Assembly: GCA_930989305.1 (NCBI GenBank) | Contig: CAKNLF010000016.1 | Span: 1 to 34,407 of the forward strand | Direction of reading: 5' to 3' | Length of the DNA stretch: 34,407 bases | Origin: an uncultured Roseburia sp. | Lineage (GTDB): Bacteria; Bacillota; Clostridia; Lachnospirales; Lachnospiraceae | In this document: positions 1 through 8,100 of the stretch, in pieces | Layout: the number at the start of each line of letters is the position of its first letter | Position numbering within the stretch: position 1 is the stretch's first letter | Translations under genes and position numbers: made by a program | Notes under the pieces: model-generated | Told to the model about the DNA's origin: nothing | What the model saw: only the letters and a program-made list of their open reading frames with translations | Database searches by the model: none

Positions 1-990
1 CACGTACGGAATCGCCGCATTCTGAATCCTGTCCGCAAGTTCTCTGTCCACTTTTGTACCGGTTTCTCCGATGATCTCGCCGGTAGACGGATCTACCGCG
101 TCCTCTGCCAGGACCTGTCCGGTAATACGGTTTTTCAAAAGAAGTTTTTTATTAAATTTATATCTTCCGACTTTTGCCAGATCGTAACGTCTCGGATCGA
201 AGAACATAGCCATTATCAGGCTTTCCGCGCTTTCTACCGAGAGAGGTTCACCCGGACGGATTTTCTTGTAGAGTTCCAGCAGGCCTTCCTGATAATTTGT
301 CGCAACATCTTTTCCAAAACTTGCGATGATCTTCGGTTCTTCGCCAAATAAATCTATGATTTCCTGATTTGTGCCGATACCAAGAGCACGAATCAAAACT
401 GTAATAGGTACTTTTCTTGTACGGTCAACACGCACATAAAAAACGTCATTGGAATCCGTTTCATATTCCAGCCATGCACCACGGTTTGGAATAACGGTAC
501 AGGAATACAGTTTTTTACCGACTTTATCATGAGCGATTCCATAATAAATACCCGGAGAACGAACCAGCTGGCTTACAATAACTCGTTCCGCGCCATTAAT
601 TACAAAGGTTCCGGTTTCTGTCATCAACGGCAGTTCGCCCATGAAAATTTCATGCTCATTGATTTCATCTGCTTCCTTATTATAAAGTCTTACTTTGACT
701 TTTAAAGGAGCCGCGTATGTTGCATCTCTTTCCTTACATTCTGAGATCGTATATTTTACTTCATTCTCACAAAGTTTGAAATCCGTAAATTCCAGACTCA
801 AATGGCCGCTGTAATCAGTAATCGGCGAGATATCTGCAAATACTTCCTTCAGTCCCTCTTCCAAAAACCATCTGTAGGAATCTTTCTGGACTTCGATCAG
901 GTTTGGCATTTCCAATACCTCTTTTTGTCTCGAATAACTCATACGTAAGCTTTTTCCAGTTCTTACCGGACGTATCCTGTTTTTCTCCAT
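1..990 (-). CDS. rpoB: RNA polymerase beta subunit, N-terminal part (3' end outside window)
   Basis: The first 330 codons of the RNA polymerase beta subunit, the core catalytic subunit with beta'. The gene runs off the left edge. The translation begins [19 protein letters not shown] and carries the expected early beta-lobe segments, such as [19 protein letters not shown] (about residues 28-46) and [20 protein letters not shown] (about 127-146). The rifampicin region lies further downstream and is not visible. The ATG at 990 is preceded by a GAGAGGTG ribosome site. It follows rplL on the same strand after a 407-nt gap holding a hairpin and its own promoter. Identity is secure; only the truncation by the window edge is unusual. 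Confidence 0.97.
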   Translation of the reverse strand, partial: MEKNRIRPVRTGKSLRMSYSRQKEVLEMPNLIEVQKDSYRWFLEEGLKEVFADISPITDYSGHLSLEFTDFKLCENEVKYTISECKERDATYAAPLKVKVRLYNKEADEINEHEIFMGELPLMTETGTFVINGAERVIVSQLVRSPGIYYGIAHDKVGKKLYSCTVIPNRGAWLEYETDSNDVFYVRVDRTRKVPITVLIRALGIGTNQEIIDLFGEEPKIIASFGKDVATNYQEGLLELYKKIRPGEPLSVESAESLIMAMFFDPRRYDLAKVGRYKFNKKLLLKNRITGQVLAEDAVDPSTGEIIGETGTKVDRELADRIQNAAIPYV

Positions 991-1196
991 TGACGCTTCA
1001 CCTCTCGTTTTTATTTGAAATTTAACAATTAAGCAATATACGGTGTGAAACTAACACAAAACCAACAATATCTTGTGTTATTGTTTACATTTGTGTACTC
1101 ACATTTAGAACTTTTCCTCTCCCTGCTGTGCCTTTTTCCGGCATCACCTAAAAAAGGGCGCAGAAAAGTCCATGTCACCACAATAGTGCATTTGCC

Positions 1197-1225
1197 ATAA
1201 TACCACATTTCCTGCAATACGTCAA
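1197..1225 (-). promoter_or_regulatory. Sigma-A promoter for rpoB
   Basis: Reading the minus strand, TTGACG (1220-1225) and TATTAT (1197-1202) are separated by exactly 17 nt. The predicted start near 1190 gives a leader of about 200 nt before the rpoB ATG. The leader contains competing short stems (AACAATA/TATTGTT and AACACAA/TTGTGTT near 1056-1084). This would let rpoB be transcribed apart from rplJL. Nothing coding is seen between 991 and 1397. Confidence 0.6.
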
Positions 1226-1311
1226 TCACTTTTTATACCTTTTCACATTTTTTGTGCAGATACTTTTGCCACAAAAATAACTGCCCATTTTTGAATCCGC
1301 ATTGTACCTTC

Positions 1312-1376
1312 AAATATAAAAAGAGAAGCACTTCTCCTCATACATGTATGGGATCCGTGCTTCTCTTTTTATATTT
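1312..1376 (-). terminator. Long hairpin between rplL and rpoB
   Basis: A perfect 20-bp inverted repeat (1312-1331 with 1357-1376) encloses a 25-nt loop, and A/T runs on both flanks make it terminator-like in either direction. The core arm is AAAAAGAGAAGCAC. The loop itself holds a 12-nt palindrome, CATACATGTATG. It lies 22 nt after the rplL stop. It probably acts as a partial terminator or RNA-processing site that lowers read-through from the ribosomal genes into rpoB, as known for the rplL-rpoB junction in other bacteria. Confidence 0.75.
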
Positions 1377-1397
1377 TTCAGTCTGCTTAATTCGTGA

Positions 1398-1772
1398 CTA
1401 TTTTAATGTTACTTTTGCGCCTTCTGCTTCTAATTTAGCTTTGATGTCGTCAGCTTCTGCTTTTTCTGCGCCTTCTTTTACTACTTTAGGAGCTCCGTCT
1501 ACAACTTCTTTTGCTTCTTTTAAGCCTAAGCCTGTTACTTCACGAACAACTTTGATTACTTTAACTTTGTTCGGGCCTACTTCTGTAAGTTCTACGTCGA
1601 ATTCTGTTTTTTCTTCAGCTGCTGCGCCGTCTCCGCCTGCTGCTGCTACTACAACGCCTGCTGCTGCAGATACGCCGAATTCTTCTTCACATGCTTTTAC
1701 TAAATCGTTTAATTCTAATACTGTTAATTCTTTGATAGCTTCAATAAATTCTTCAGTTGTTAATTTTGCCAT
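1398..1772 (-). CDS. rplL: 50S ribosomal protein L7/L12
   Basis: This 124-residue protein is the acidic stalk protein that recruits translation factors to the ribosome. It has the N-terminal dimerisation helix ([16 protein letters not shown], residues 1-16), an Ala/Gly-rich hinge near residues 35-50, and the C-terminal factor-binding domain with the family signature [18 protein letters not shown] (about residues 76-93). Length is typical. The ATG follows a GGAGG ribosome site 8 nt upstream. It lies 62 nt downstream of rplJ and is surely co-transcribed with it, since L7/L12 binds L10 on the ribosome. Confidence 0.98.
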   Translation of the reverse strand: MAKLTTEEFIEAIKELTVLELNDLVKACEEEFGVSAAAGVVVAAAGGDGAAAEEKTEFDVELTEVGPNKVKVIKVVREVTGLGLKEAKEVVDGAPKVVKEGAEKAEADDIKAKLEAEGAKVTLK

Positions 1773-1834
1773 TTTATTTACCTCCGATTTAAGATTTTAT
1801 GTTTTCGTATTTTTATGCTGTCATGCCGCAGTAA

Positions 1835-2344
1835 TTATGCTTCTGCTGCTTCTCCTGCTTCGCCGCCTTTTTCCGCGATCTGATTGATAACACGGGCAAA
1901 ATTTGCGATAGGAGACTGAAGGCTTCCCAGCAACCTGGAAAGAAGTTCTTCTCTGGAAGGAATTGCGGAAATTGCTTTCATTCCTTCTGCGTCATAAAAT
2001 GCGCCTTCAACGATACCTGCTTTAATTTCCAGAGCTTCTGCGTTCTTTGCGAATTTAGCAAGGATTCTTGCCGGAGCAGTTGCATCTGTTTTGGAAATAG
2101 CGATCGCGCTTGGTCCTTCAAGCACAGGTGTCAGACTTTCACAGTCTGTTCCTTTGAATGCAAGATTCATTAATGTGTTTTTGTAAACTTTGTAAGTAAC
2201 ACCAGCTTCTCTTAACTCTTTACGTAACTGAGTATCCTGAGCTACTGTAAGTCCACGGTAGTCTACAACTACTACAGACTGAGCGCCCTCGATATTTTCA
2301 GCGATTTCCTGTACAATAGGTTGTTTCAGCTCTACTTTTGCCAC
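1835..2344 (-). CDS. rplJ: 50S ribosomal protein L10
   Basis: L10 is the base of the ribosomal stalk: it binds 23S rRNA through its N-terminal domain and L7/L12 dimers through its C-terminal helix. The 169-residue sequence starts MAKVELKQPIVQEIAEN and contains the typical VVVDYRGLTVAQDTQLRKEL segment near residue 25. The start codon is GTG (2342-2344), placed 10 nt after AGGAGG. L10 normally represses its own operon by binding the leader RNA, and such a leader lies directly upstream (2345-2576). Confidence 0.97.
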   Translation of the reverse strand: MAKVELKQPIVQEIAENIEGAQSVVVVDYRGLTVAQDTQLRKELREAGVTYKVYKNTLMNLAFKGTDCESLTPVLEGPSAIAISKTDATAPARILAKFAKNAEALEIKAGIVEGAFYDAEGMKAISAIPSREELLSRLLGSLQSPIANFARVINQIAEKGGEAGEAAEA

Positions 2345-2576
2345 GAATCGAGCACCTCCTTTTATTATTTTTTTGTGCAGTGTTCCGTCTGCCGCCGTAT
2401 CTTCTCATTCCGCTGCCTCCGGTGCACTGCATATTACCTAAGACAAAAACCTCTCTGCCTTATGACAGAGAGGTTTGAATTCTTTACATAAATATCCCTT
2501 TCGGATATTTTCGTAAATTCCCTCGGCAGGCACATTCGTTTATGCCTTCTGGCACCTGCTGTCTTCGGCAATTGCG
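2345..2576 (-). ncRNA. Ribosomal protein L10 leader (autoregulatory 5' UTR)
   Basis: The untranslated region between the rplJ promoter and rplJ has the layout of an L10 leader. A structured segment at 2521-2561 has arms CAGCAGG and CCTGCC around a GCC-AGAA-GGC inner hairpin. It is followed by a small AAATATCC hairpin (about 2490-2510) and then a terminator at 2447-2476. Known L10 leaders bind L10 (with L7/L12), which favours the terminator and shuts off rplJL. The match is from memory of the family layout. Confidence 0.8.
2447..2476 (-). terminator. Attenuator hairpin in the L10 leader
   Basis: An 11-bp stem (arms 2447-2457 and 2466-2476, AAACCTCTCTG) with an 8-nt loop is followed on the minus strand by TTTTTGTCTT. 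It sits inside the rplJ leader, so it acts as a conditional terminator before rplJ rather than as an operon end. Confidence 0.85.
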
Positions 2577-2581
2577 TTGCT

Positions 2582-2610
2582 ATTATAGCATTCTATTTTT
2601 TCGATGTCAA
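2582..2610 (-). promoter_or_regulatory. Consensus sigma-A promoter for rplJL
   Basis: On the minus strand a perfect TTGACA (2605-2610) and a perfect TATAAT (2582-2587) are separated by 17 nt. Transcription would start near 2575, at the 5' end of the L10 leader, so rplJL can be driven independently of rplKA. Confidence 0.9.
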
Positions 2611-2646
2611 TCAATTTCTGAAAGACTTTTCCTGTCAGCCCAAAAC

Positions 2647-3339
2647 TTATGCAAATTTTGTTACGTTTAACTTCACGCCAGGTCCCATTGTTGAAGTTAT
2701 AGTAACGCTCTTTAAGTACTGACCTTTCAGGGCGCTTGGTCTTGCTTTGTTGATCGCATCCATAAGGGTCTGGAAGTTGTCCGCTAACTGTTCTTCTGTA
2801 AAGGAAGCTTTTCCAATTGGCACATGGATAATATTTGTTTTGTCCAGTCTGTACTCAATTTTACCAGCTTTGATATCATTGATAGCTTTTGTAACGTCCA
2901 TTGTTACAGTTCCGGCTTTCGGGTTCGGCATTAAGCCTTTTGGTCCAAGTACACGTCCCAGACGACCAACAACACCCATCATATCCGGTGTGGCAACTAC
3001 AACATCGAAATCCAGCCATCCTTCGTTCTGGATTTTCGGAAGCAGTTCTTCGCCTCCTACGTAATCAGCGCCTGCAGCCTGTGCTTCATCCAGTTTTACG
3101 CCTTTTGCGAAAACAAGGACTTTTACAGCTTTACCTGTTCCGTGAGGTAATACAACCGCACCACGGATCTGCTGCTCTGCGTGACGTCCGTCACATCCTG
3201 TTCTGATATGAACTTCGATTGTTTCGTCAAATTTTGCTGTAGCATTGGATTTTACCAAGCTGATAGCGTCAGCTGTATCATACTGAACGGTTTTGTCGAT
3301 TTTCTTTGCAGCTTCGACGTATTTTTTTCCTCTTTTCAT
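2647..3339 (-). CDS. rplA: 50S ribosomal protein L1
   Basis: A 230-residue L1 protein of the 50S stalk that binds 23S rRNA and helps release deacylated tRNA. Family signatures are visible: [15 protein letters not shown] at the N-terminus, the KVLVFAKG strand (about residues 73-80), [20 protein letters not shown] (about 114-133) and [12 protein letters not shown] (about 135-146). ATG at 3339 follows AGGAGG. It lies 96 nt downstream of rplK, and that gap contains a hairpin likely to be an L1 target. It ends shortly before the separate rplJ promoter. Confidence 0.98.
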   Translation of the reverse strand: MKRGKKYVEAAKKIDKTVQYDTADAISLVKSNATAKFDETIEVHIRTGCDGRHAEQQIRGAVVLPHGTGKAVKVLVFAKGVKLDEAQAAGADYVGGEELLPKIQNEGWLDFDVVVATPDMMGVVGRLGRVLGPKGLMPNPKAGTVTMDVTKAINDIKAGKIEYRLDKTNIIHVPIGKASFTEEQLADNFQTLMDAINKARPSALKGQYLKSVTITSTMGPGVKLNVTKFA

Positions 3340-3352
3340 TAATTAATACCTC

Positions 3353-3386
3353 CTGTGGTGTTATCGGGAGAGGGTCCCTCCCACGA
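3353..3386 (-). promoter_or_regulatory. Candidate L1-binding hairpin before rplA
   Basis: In the rplK-rplA gap the minus strand reads GTGGGAGGGACCCTCTCCCG and continues to ATAACACCAC just before the AGGAGG of rplA. GGGAGG/CTCTCCC and GTGG/CCAC can form a stem with an asymmetric internal loop close to the ribosome site. Translational control by L1 at such sites is established in other bacteria; the assignment here is by position and shape only. Confidence 0.5.
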
Positions 3387-3435
3387 CTACGTTACATTTT
3401 AATTCGGTAGATCTTTTATTCTGCGATATTGTCTG

Positions 3436-3861
3436 TTACTCTTCTACTGTTACACCCATGCTTCTTGCAGTACCTGCGATCATGCTCATTGCCGCTTCAA
3501 GAGAAGCTGCGTTCAGATCCGGCATTTTCAGTTCTGCGATCTCTTTGATCTTTTCTTTTGAGATTGTAGCTACTTTTGCTTTGTTCGGTGTAGCTGAACC
3601 GGATTTGATGTTGCAAGCTTTTTTGATCAGTACCGGAGCAGGCGGTGTTTTTGTAACGAAGCTGAAGCTTCTGTCTGCATATACTGTAATAACTACAGGG
3701 ATGATAAGATCTCCCTGATCAGCAGTTTTTGCGTTGAACTGTTTTGTGAATTCCACAATGTTAACGCCGTGCTGTCCAAGTGCAGGACCTACTGGAGGAG
3801 CAGGTGTAGCTTTTCCAGCAGGAATCTGCAGTTTAATATATCCTTCTACTTTCTTTGCCAT
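3436..3861 (-). CDS. rplK: 50S ribosomal protein L11
   Basis: L11 (141 residues, normal length) binds the GTPase-associated region of 23S rRNA. The N-terminal domain has the proline-rich segment [20 protein letters not shown] (residues 13-32), and the C-terminal RNA-binding domain ends with the typical [18 protein letters not shown] follows AGGAGG. It is 15 nt downstream of nusG, with which it is co-transcribed. Confidence 0.98.
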   Translation of the reverse strand: MAKKVEGYIKLQIPAGKATPAPPVGPALGQHGVNIVEFTKQFNAKTADQGDLIIPVVITVYADRSFSFVTKTPPAPVLIKKACNIKSGSATPNKAKVATISKEKIKEIAELKMPDLNAASLEAAMSMIAGTARSMGVTVEE

Positions 3862-3876
3862 TTTAGAATTGCCTCC

Positions 3877-4413
3877 TTATAGTTTTTTCACTTCCGCGAA
3901 ACCGATCTTCACCGGTGTTTCACGGCCAAACATATCCACATTAATTGTAACAATCTGTTTGCTGTAGTTCATTGACTGGATCACTCCCACAGTGCCTTCC
4001 CAGGCTCCGCTTATTACCTGGATCGTATCGCCTTCCTGGAAGTCCACTACAATGTTGACCTCAGCATTCTCTCTGTCTTCAACCTCGATTCCCAATGGTC
4101 TCATCTCAGCTTCAGTGAGTGGCACCGGCTTGGAACCCGGACCGACAAATCCGGTCACGCCTCTGGTGTTTCTGACAACATACCATGTATCTTCATTCAT
4201 GATCATATTGATAAGCACGTAACCCGGAAACATTTTTTTCTGAACCTGCTTTTTCGCACCATTCTTCATTTCCACAACATCCTGCATGGGCACTCTCACT
4301 TCAAGAATCTCATTTTCAAGATGACGGTTTTCAATTGTTTTTTCAATATTTGCCTTTACCTTGTTCTCATAGCCCGAATAAGTATGCACTACATACCAAT
4401 TTGCTTCTGCCAT
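3877..4413 (-). CDS. nusG: Transcription elongation/antitermination factor NusG
   Basis: NusG binds RNA polymerase and modulates pausing, termination and coupling to ribosomes. The 178-residue protein has the NGN domain beginning ANWYVVHTYSGYENKVKANI (residues 4-23), the strand FPGYVLINM, TRGVTGFVGPGSKPVPL, and a C-terminal KOW domain with GDTIQVISGAWEGTVGVI (about residues 128-145). The start has AAAGGTGAG upstream. It sits between secE and rplK as in most Firmicutes, with 19 and 15 nt gaps. Confidence 0.97.
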   Translation of the reverse strand: MAEANWYVVHTYSGYENKVKANIEKTIENRHLENEILEVRVPMQDVVEMKNGAKKQVQKKMFPGYVLINMIMNEDTWYVVRNTRGVTGFVGPGSKPVPLTEAEMRPLGIEVEDRENAEVNIVVDFQEGDTIQVISGAWEGTVGVIQSMNYSKQIVTINVDMFGRETPVKIGFAEVKKL

Positions 4414-4432
4414 ACACTCACCTTTGCCTTCC

Positions 4433-4639
4433 TTATAAGTTGATCAGGAAATCCACGCCATTCTGGATCCCGAAGTCCAGTACGGCAATAATAATACCCA
4501 GGATAATACAAATAATAACTACTGCCAGAGTCTGTTTCCCGATAGACTTTCTATCCGGCCAGATAATCTTGCCGAACTCTGTCTTCAGGCCGTCAAACCA
4601 GCTGGTTTTTGGAGCTTTTTTTTCTTTTTTTTCTCCCAT
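4433..4639 (-). CDS. secE: Preprotein translocase subunit SecE
   Basis: SecE is the small membrane subunit that clamps SecY in the translocon. The 68-residue short form has a charged N-terminus, the conserved amphipathic segment (FDGLKTEFGKIIWPDRKSI, about residues 16-34) and a single transmembrane helix around residues 37-57. It starts with ATG after GAGGAAG and lies between rpmG and nusG. It matches the single-helix SecE of Gram-positive bacteria. Confidence 0.95.
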   Translation of the reverse strand: MGEKKEKKAPKTSWFDGLKTEFGKIIWPDRKSIGKQTLAVVIICIILGIIIAVLDFGIQNGVDFLINL

Positions 4640-4666
4640 ATTGTCACTTCCTCTGCATATTCCGGA

Positions 4667-4816
4667 TTATTTGGTTTCTTTGTGTAATGTATGTTTTCTA
4701 CAAAATCTACAATACTTATTAACTTCCATTCTGTCCGGATGAGCTTTCTTATCCTTGGTCAGGTTGTAATTACGCTGTTTGCACTCCGTGCATGCTAATG
4801 TGATTTTAACGCGCAC
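4667..4816 (-). CDS. rpmG: 50S ribosomal protein L33 (zinc-ribbon form)
   Basis: This 49-codon gene uses a GTG start at 4816, five nt after GGAGGTGG. The translation starts [18 protein letters not shown] and ends [16 protein letters not shown]. Two CxxC pairs (C9/C12 and C36/C39) make it the zinc-binding form of L33. It is the promoter-proximal gene of the rpmG-secE-nusG-rplKA unit, with its stop 27 nt before secE. A cysteine-free zinc-independent paralogue, if any, is elsewhere. Confidence 0.96.
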   Translation of the reverse strand: MRVKITLACTECKQRNYNLTKDKKAHPDRMEVNKYCRFCRKHTLHKETK

Positions 4817-4883
4817 AACTTCCACCTCCGTTTAATTCTTTGTTTTTAGGCATAAAAAAAAGACCTACTTCCATCGCTAGTCT

Positions 4884-4912
4884 AATATAGCACACCAGTC
4901 AAAGGTCGTCAA
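4884..4912 (-). promoter_or_regulatory. Sigma-A promoter for rpmG-secE-nusG-rplK-rplA
   Basis: On the minus strand TTGACG (4907-4912) and TATATT (4884-4889) are separated by 17 nt. The predicted start near 4877 gives a leader of about 60 nt with a GTCTTTTTTT run before the GTG of rpmG. Confidence 0.7.
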
Positions 4913-4995
4913 CACTTTTTTATAGTAGAAATCCCATGTATTTTCATTTATTATATGTATGTGATATATGCACTTATGAAAGGACTGTTTTTATT

Positions 4996-5559
4996 ATGAG
5001 TGAAAAATCTGAAATGCAAAAACATCTGGACGGCGAACTTTTCTGGAACAGCGATCCGGAAATCTCAGCCGCCAAAAGCCGCGCGAGGGCTCTGTGCGAT
5101 GAGTACAATCTGACAAAAGAAAACCAGCCCCGGGAACGGCTGCGCCTGTTAAAGGAAATCTTCGGGAGCTGCGACGATGATATTTTCATCAAGCCCCCCT
5201 TCCACTGTGACTACGGCTATAATATCCATGTAGGCAAACGCTTTTTCGCCAATTTTGACGTGGTAATCCTTGATACCGCAAAAGTTACCATTGGTGACAA
5301 CTGTCTTATCGGTCCTCAGACCGGTCTTTACACAGCAGTTCATCCCATGGATTCCCGGGAGCGGGCCGCTAATTATATCCACGGAGAGCCTATTACCATC
5401 GGCGACAATGTCTGGTTCGGCGGACACTGTACGGTCCTTCCGGGCGTCACCATCGGGAACAACGTGATCGTAGGGGCAGGCTCCGTAGTAACAAAAAATA
5501 TCCCGGATAACGCTGTAGTAGCCGGCAATCCTGCAAAGATCATCAAGTATACTACCTGA
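4996..5559 (+). CDS. maa: Maltose/galactoside-type O-acetyltransferase
   Basis: A 187-residue left-handed beta-helix (hexapeptide repeat) acetyltransferase that moves acetyl from acetyl-CoA to a sugar hydroxyl. It has the N-terminal maltose-acetyltransferase helical domain (MSEKSEMQKHLDGELFWNSD) and the family core with GDNCLIGPQTGLYTAVHPMD, where the histidine is the expected catalytic base. Repeated I/V-G-D-N-V-W-F-G-type turns follow, ending VIVGAGSVVTKNIPDNAVVA. An upstream in-frame ATG at 4936 exists, but the AGGA at 4981-4984 and family length favour ATG 4996. It stands alone, diverging from rpmG. The acceptor sugar cannot be read from sequence. Confidence 0.88.
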   Translation: MSEKSEMQKHLDGELFWNSDPEISAAKSRARALCDEYNLTKENQPRERLRLLKEIFGSCDDDIFIKPPFHCDYGYNIHVGKRFFANFDVVILDTAKVTIGDNCLIGPQTGLYTAVHPMDSRERAANYIHGEPITIGDNVWFGGHCTVLPGVTIGNNVIVGAGSVVTKNIPDNAVVAGNPAKIIKYTT

Positions 5560-5598
5560 TAATCAGCAGGGCCGCTACCAGCGCCCTCCGGGAATGAT

Positions 5599-7113
5599 TT
5601 ATACAGCTTTTCTCTGTACGGTTTCCTGACGGATATCGTCGATCGTAACCTGTGACTGATGGGGAATTGTCTTCCAGCTTACCTTTTTGAAAACCGCCAG
5701 GTAAATGGTCCACCTGCCAATGATATCAAAGGTAGGCCAGGTGAGGCAGTACAGGATCTTCTTGCGCAGAGGAATCCGGATCATCCGTTTATATTCTATA
5801 ATAAACAGATATACTGCGGTAAGACAGTTCTCCAGATAATCTGCGATCCGATAAAACAGCCTTCTCCAGAATGCCATTAAAAGTCCAAGTCCCAGAGCCT
5901 GCCAGCCGGAATCCACCTGCAGCAGCGGATTTATAAAATTGCGCAGCAATTTCCCCAGCCAGGACCCGGTAGTGATCCAGGACAGATCATCAATGCCATT
6001 TACATAACATGCGCATCCGTAAATAAAGAAGGAAATCAGCAGCCATCTGACAATATTGATCAGGCTTACCGGAGTAAGCTGCACCAGTGTATCAAAGGAA
6101 GCCGCTCTGTGCCGGATCGATTCCAGCAGAGCCAGCAGGGTTCCCTTTACCGGGCCTTTGTCTTTGAAACTTACTGTTTCTCTTTTCCATTTCGTCTTTA
6201 CCAGAAGCTTTCCAAAAAATATATTCAGGAACAGGTAAGGTCCTGTCTCTACAAAAGCCTCCAGATGACCTCTGGACCAGCGAAGCCTCTGTCTCAGAGC
6301 CACTTTTACAGAAACCGGCTGTTCATCATAAAACACAGCCTTGTCATTATACGTAATCTCAAAGCCCTGTGCTACCGCATCGGCTGTCAATGCCCTGTCT
6401 TCTGTCAGGGATGTGTATTTCCATCCGTCACGAACGATCTCATTGGTAAACAAAAATCCCGTTCCCTGGATATTGGTTGCCAGCCGGAGCACCGACCTGG
6501 GCCTGTGGTTGGTACGAATAGAACGCAGCCAGTGAAGGGCATAGGTAGACGCCACCCAGCTCTCGCTGAAGTTTTTGGAGTTTCTGTATGAAGTTATCAG
6601 CTTACATCCCGCATCAAAAGAGTCGTTCATACGTGAAATGTAATCTTCTTTCAGCAGATTGTCCGCGTCAAAAATAAAGTATCCTTCAAAAGACATCCTG
6701 CCATAGTCTTCTTCAATCCTTTCAAACAAGAACTGAAGAGCATATCCTTTTGTCCGGTGCTCGTCATCAAATCTCTCATAACAAATCGCTCCGCACTTAC
6801 GCGCGATCTCAGCCGTCCGGTCTGTACAGTTATCCGCTACAACAAACACGGTGACCAGGCTCATATCATAATCCTGCTTATGTATACTGTCCAGCAGATT
6901 GGCGATCACCGCCTCTTCATTTCTTGCCGGGATCAGAATGGCATATTTGTGATTATGTTTTGCCGGCTTAAATTTCCGGGTAAAAAAGATCCCCATGATC
7001 TTGTATATTTTTTTGTAAAAAAACAGAACCGTCATCACCGAACCTATCATCGCATACACAGCCTGATAGGAAGGATATGCATTTCCAATTGTTGTAATTA
7101 AATGTTCAAGCAT
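5599..7113 (-). CDS. Membrane-bound family 2 glycosyltransferase (processive type)
   Basis: A 504-residue inner-membrane glycosyltransferase. It has an N-terminal membrane segment (about residues 18-45), then a GT2 domain with YAILIPARNEEAVIANLLDS (about 57-76), VVADNCTDRT, a DAD metal/nucleotide motif in FDADN (149-152), TEDRAL and finally QRLRWSRGH. This is the QxxRW signature of processive enzymes such as chitin, hyaluronan and poly-GlcNAc synthases. Several C-terminal membrane helices follow (about 360-480). It would use a UDP-sugar in the cytoplasm and may extrude a polymer, but no export or modification genes are adjacent and the sugar is unknown. The ATG follows AGAGGA; its promoter is at 7174-7202. 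Confidence 0.85.
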   Translation of the reverse strand: MLEHLITTIGNAYPSYQAVYAMIGSVMTVLFFYKKIYKIMGIFFTRKFKPAKHNHKYAILIPARNEEAVIANLLDSIHKQDYDMSLVTVFVVADNCTDRTAEIARKCGAICYERFDDEHRTKGYALQFLFERIEEDYGRMSFEGYFIFDADNLLKEDYISRMNDSFDAGCKLITSYRNSKNFSESWVASTYALHWLRSIRTNHRPRSVLRLATNIQGTGFLFTNEIVRDGWKYTSLTEDRALTADAVAQGFEITYNDKAVFYDEQPVSVKVALRQRLRWSRGHLEAFVETGPYLFLNIFFGKLLVKTKWKRETVSFKDKGPVKGTLLALLESIRHRAASFDTLVQLTPVSLINIVRWLLISFFIYGCACYVNGIDDLSWITTGSWLGKLLRNFINPLLQVDSGWQALGLGLLMAFWRRLFYRIADYLENCLTAVYLFIIEYKRMIRIPLRKKILYCLTWPTFDIIGRWTIYLAVFKKVSWKTIPHQSQVTIDDIRQETVQRKAV

Positions 7114-7173
7114 TGTCCTCTACTGTCTTCTTCCTTTGTCTTATTATATTTTCCTATAAAAATAACAGACGCT

Positions 7174-7202
7174 ATTTTAACATCTGTACCGCATAAAAAC
7201 AA
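7174..7202 (-). promoter_or_regulatory. Probable promoter of the glycosyltransferase gene
   Basis: The minus strand has TTGTTT (7197-7202), 17 nt, then TAAAAT (7174-7179), in a very AT-rich spacer between the glycosyltransferase and the aldolase terminator. A good -10 with a fair -35. Confidence 0.5.
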
Positions 7203-7341
7203 TATCCCAAATATACTTTTTATTCAATATTTCGGAGCAATACTTAAGATTTTTCCCTGTATTTTTAAGAATTCAGCCTATTCCTTAATATTTTCTTAAT
7301 TTTTTCTCCGAAGACAAAATTTTCGAATTTCCCGTCAAAAA

Positions 7342-7365
7342 GAGACCGGCATCCATCTGCCGGCC
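7342..7365 (-). terminator. Terminator after the transaldolase-like gene
   Basis: On the minus strand GGCCGGCA and TGCCGGTC form an eight-pair stem (one G-U) with a 6-nt loop, followed by TCTTTTTG, 12 nt after the stop of the aldolase gene. Confidence 0.7.
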
Positions 7366-7376
7366 CCATACCCTTT

Positions 7377-8036
7377 CTATATTTCACATCCGCCTTTGCT
7401 CCAGTCTCCAAAAAACCGGTCAACATACAGATCCGTCAGCGGCTTTGTGTAAGCGAATGTATCTTCGATCACATGATAAGGCACAGTGATCACATCCGCT
7501 CCTGCCAGAGCATAGTCGATCATTTCCTGCGGTTTTTCCACAGACGCCGCCAGGATCTGGGTCTGATACCCTGCGCTCTGGATCACCTCACACATATCAG
7601 CCAGCGAATCCGTTCCCTTAAAACCGATAAGATCATTCTGTCCTGTATAAGGCGCCACGTAATCCGCTCCCGCCACTGCGCACAAATATGCTTCAGCTGC
7701 CGTAAGAACAGCGGTCACGCATACATGGATTCCTTCTTTTACCAGTATTTTCACTGCCGCCAGTCCCTGAGGCGTGCAGGGAATCTTCACTACAATATGG
7801 GCTCCTGCCTGGTTGATCTTCCTGGCTTCTTCCACCATAGCCGCAGTGTCTTTTGCCACTACCTGTCCGAACACTTCAATATCCGGAAACTCCAGAGAAA
7901 GTTTTTTCAGCGTATCCGTCAGCGACTTTCCAGCCTGGGAGACGATTGTGGGATTTGTAGTAATCCCTTCCAAAAGTCCCATAGCATCCATTTTTTTCAG
8001 TTCCTCCATGTTGGCAGTATCTGCGAATAGTCTCAT
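7377..8036 (-). CDS. fsa: Transaldolase-like fructose-6-phosphate aldolase (TalC/FSA family)
   Basis: A 219-residue small transaldolase-family barrel, the usual length for the FSA/TalC group. It begins MRLFADTANMEELKKMD and shows GITTNPTIV (24-32) and HIVVKIPCTPQG, where K84 is the expected Schiff-base lysine; further conserved strands are VCVTAVLTAAEAYLC and GADYVAPYTG. Members transfer dihydroxyacetone units (transaldolase) or cleave fructose 6-phosphate, and sequence alone does not separate these roles. The gene follows the ADP-ribosylglycohydrolase by 43 nt but has its own promoter inside the tail of that gene (8072-8100). Confidence 0.88.
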   Translation of the reverse strand: MRLFADTANMEELKKMDAMGLLEGITTNPTIVSQAGKSLTDTLKKLSLEFPDIEVFGQVVAKDTAAMVEEARKINQAGAHIVVKIPCTPQGLAAVKILVKEGIHVCVTAVLTAAEAYLCAVAGADYVAPYTGQNDLIGFKGTDSLADMCEVIQSAGYQTQILAASVEKPQEMIDYALAGADVITVPYHVIEDTFAYTKPLTDLYVDRFFGDWSKGGCEI

Positions 8037-8071
8037 AAAATACCCCCTTGTATTTTGTATATTTTAAGATA

Positions 8072-8100
8072 AATATATTTTATTTTTCTTTTCCTGTCAA
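8072..8100 (-). promoter_or_regulatory. Promoter of the aldolase gene, overlapping the end of the upstream gene
   Basis: Minus-strand TTGACA (8095-8100) is perfect and lies within the last codons of the ADP-ribosylglycohydrolase (encoding LeuThr). After exactly 17 nt comes TATATT (8072-8077). This allows the aldolase to be expressed alone. Confidence 0.65.

Noticed and set aside
1252..1887. 211-codon plus-strand frame rich in Ala/Ser/Pro
   Set aside because: Antisense to rplL; the composition reflects the Ala/Glu-rich L7/L12 sequence.
5569..5587. GC-rich inverted repeat between the acetyltransferase and glycosyltransferase genes
   Set aside because: Stem is interrupted and no T-run follows on either strand, so it is not a convincing terminator.
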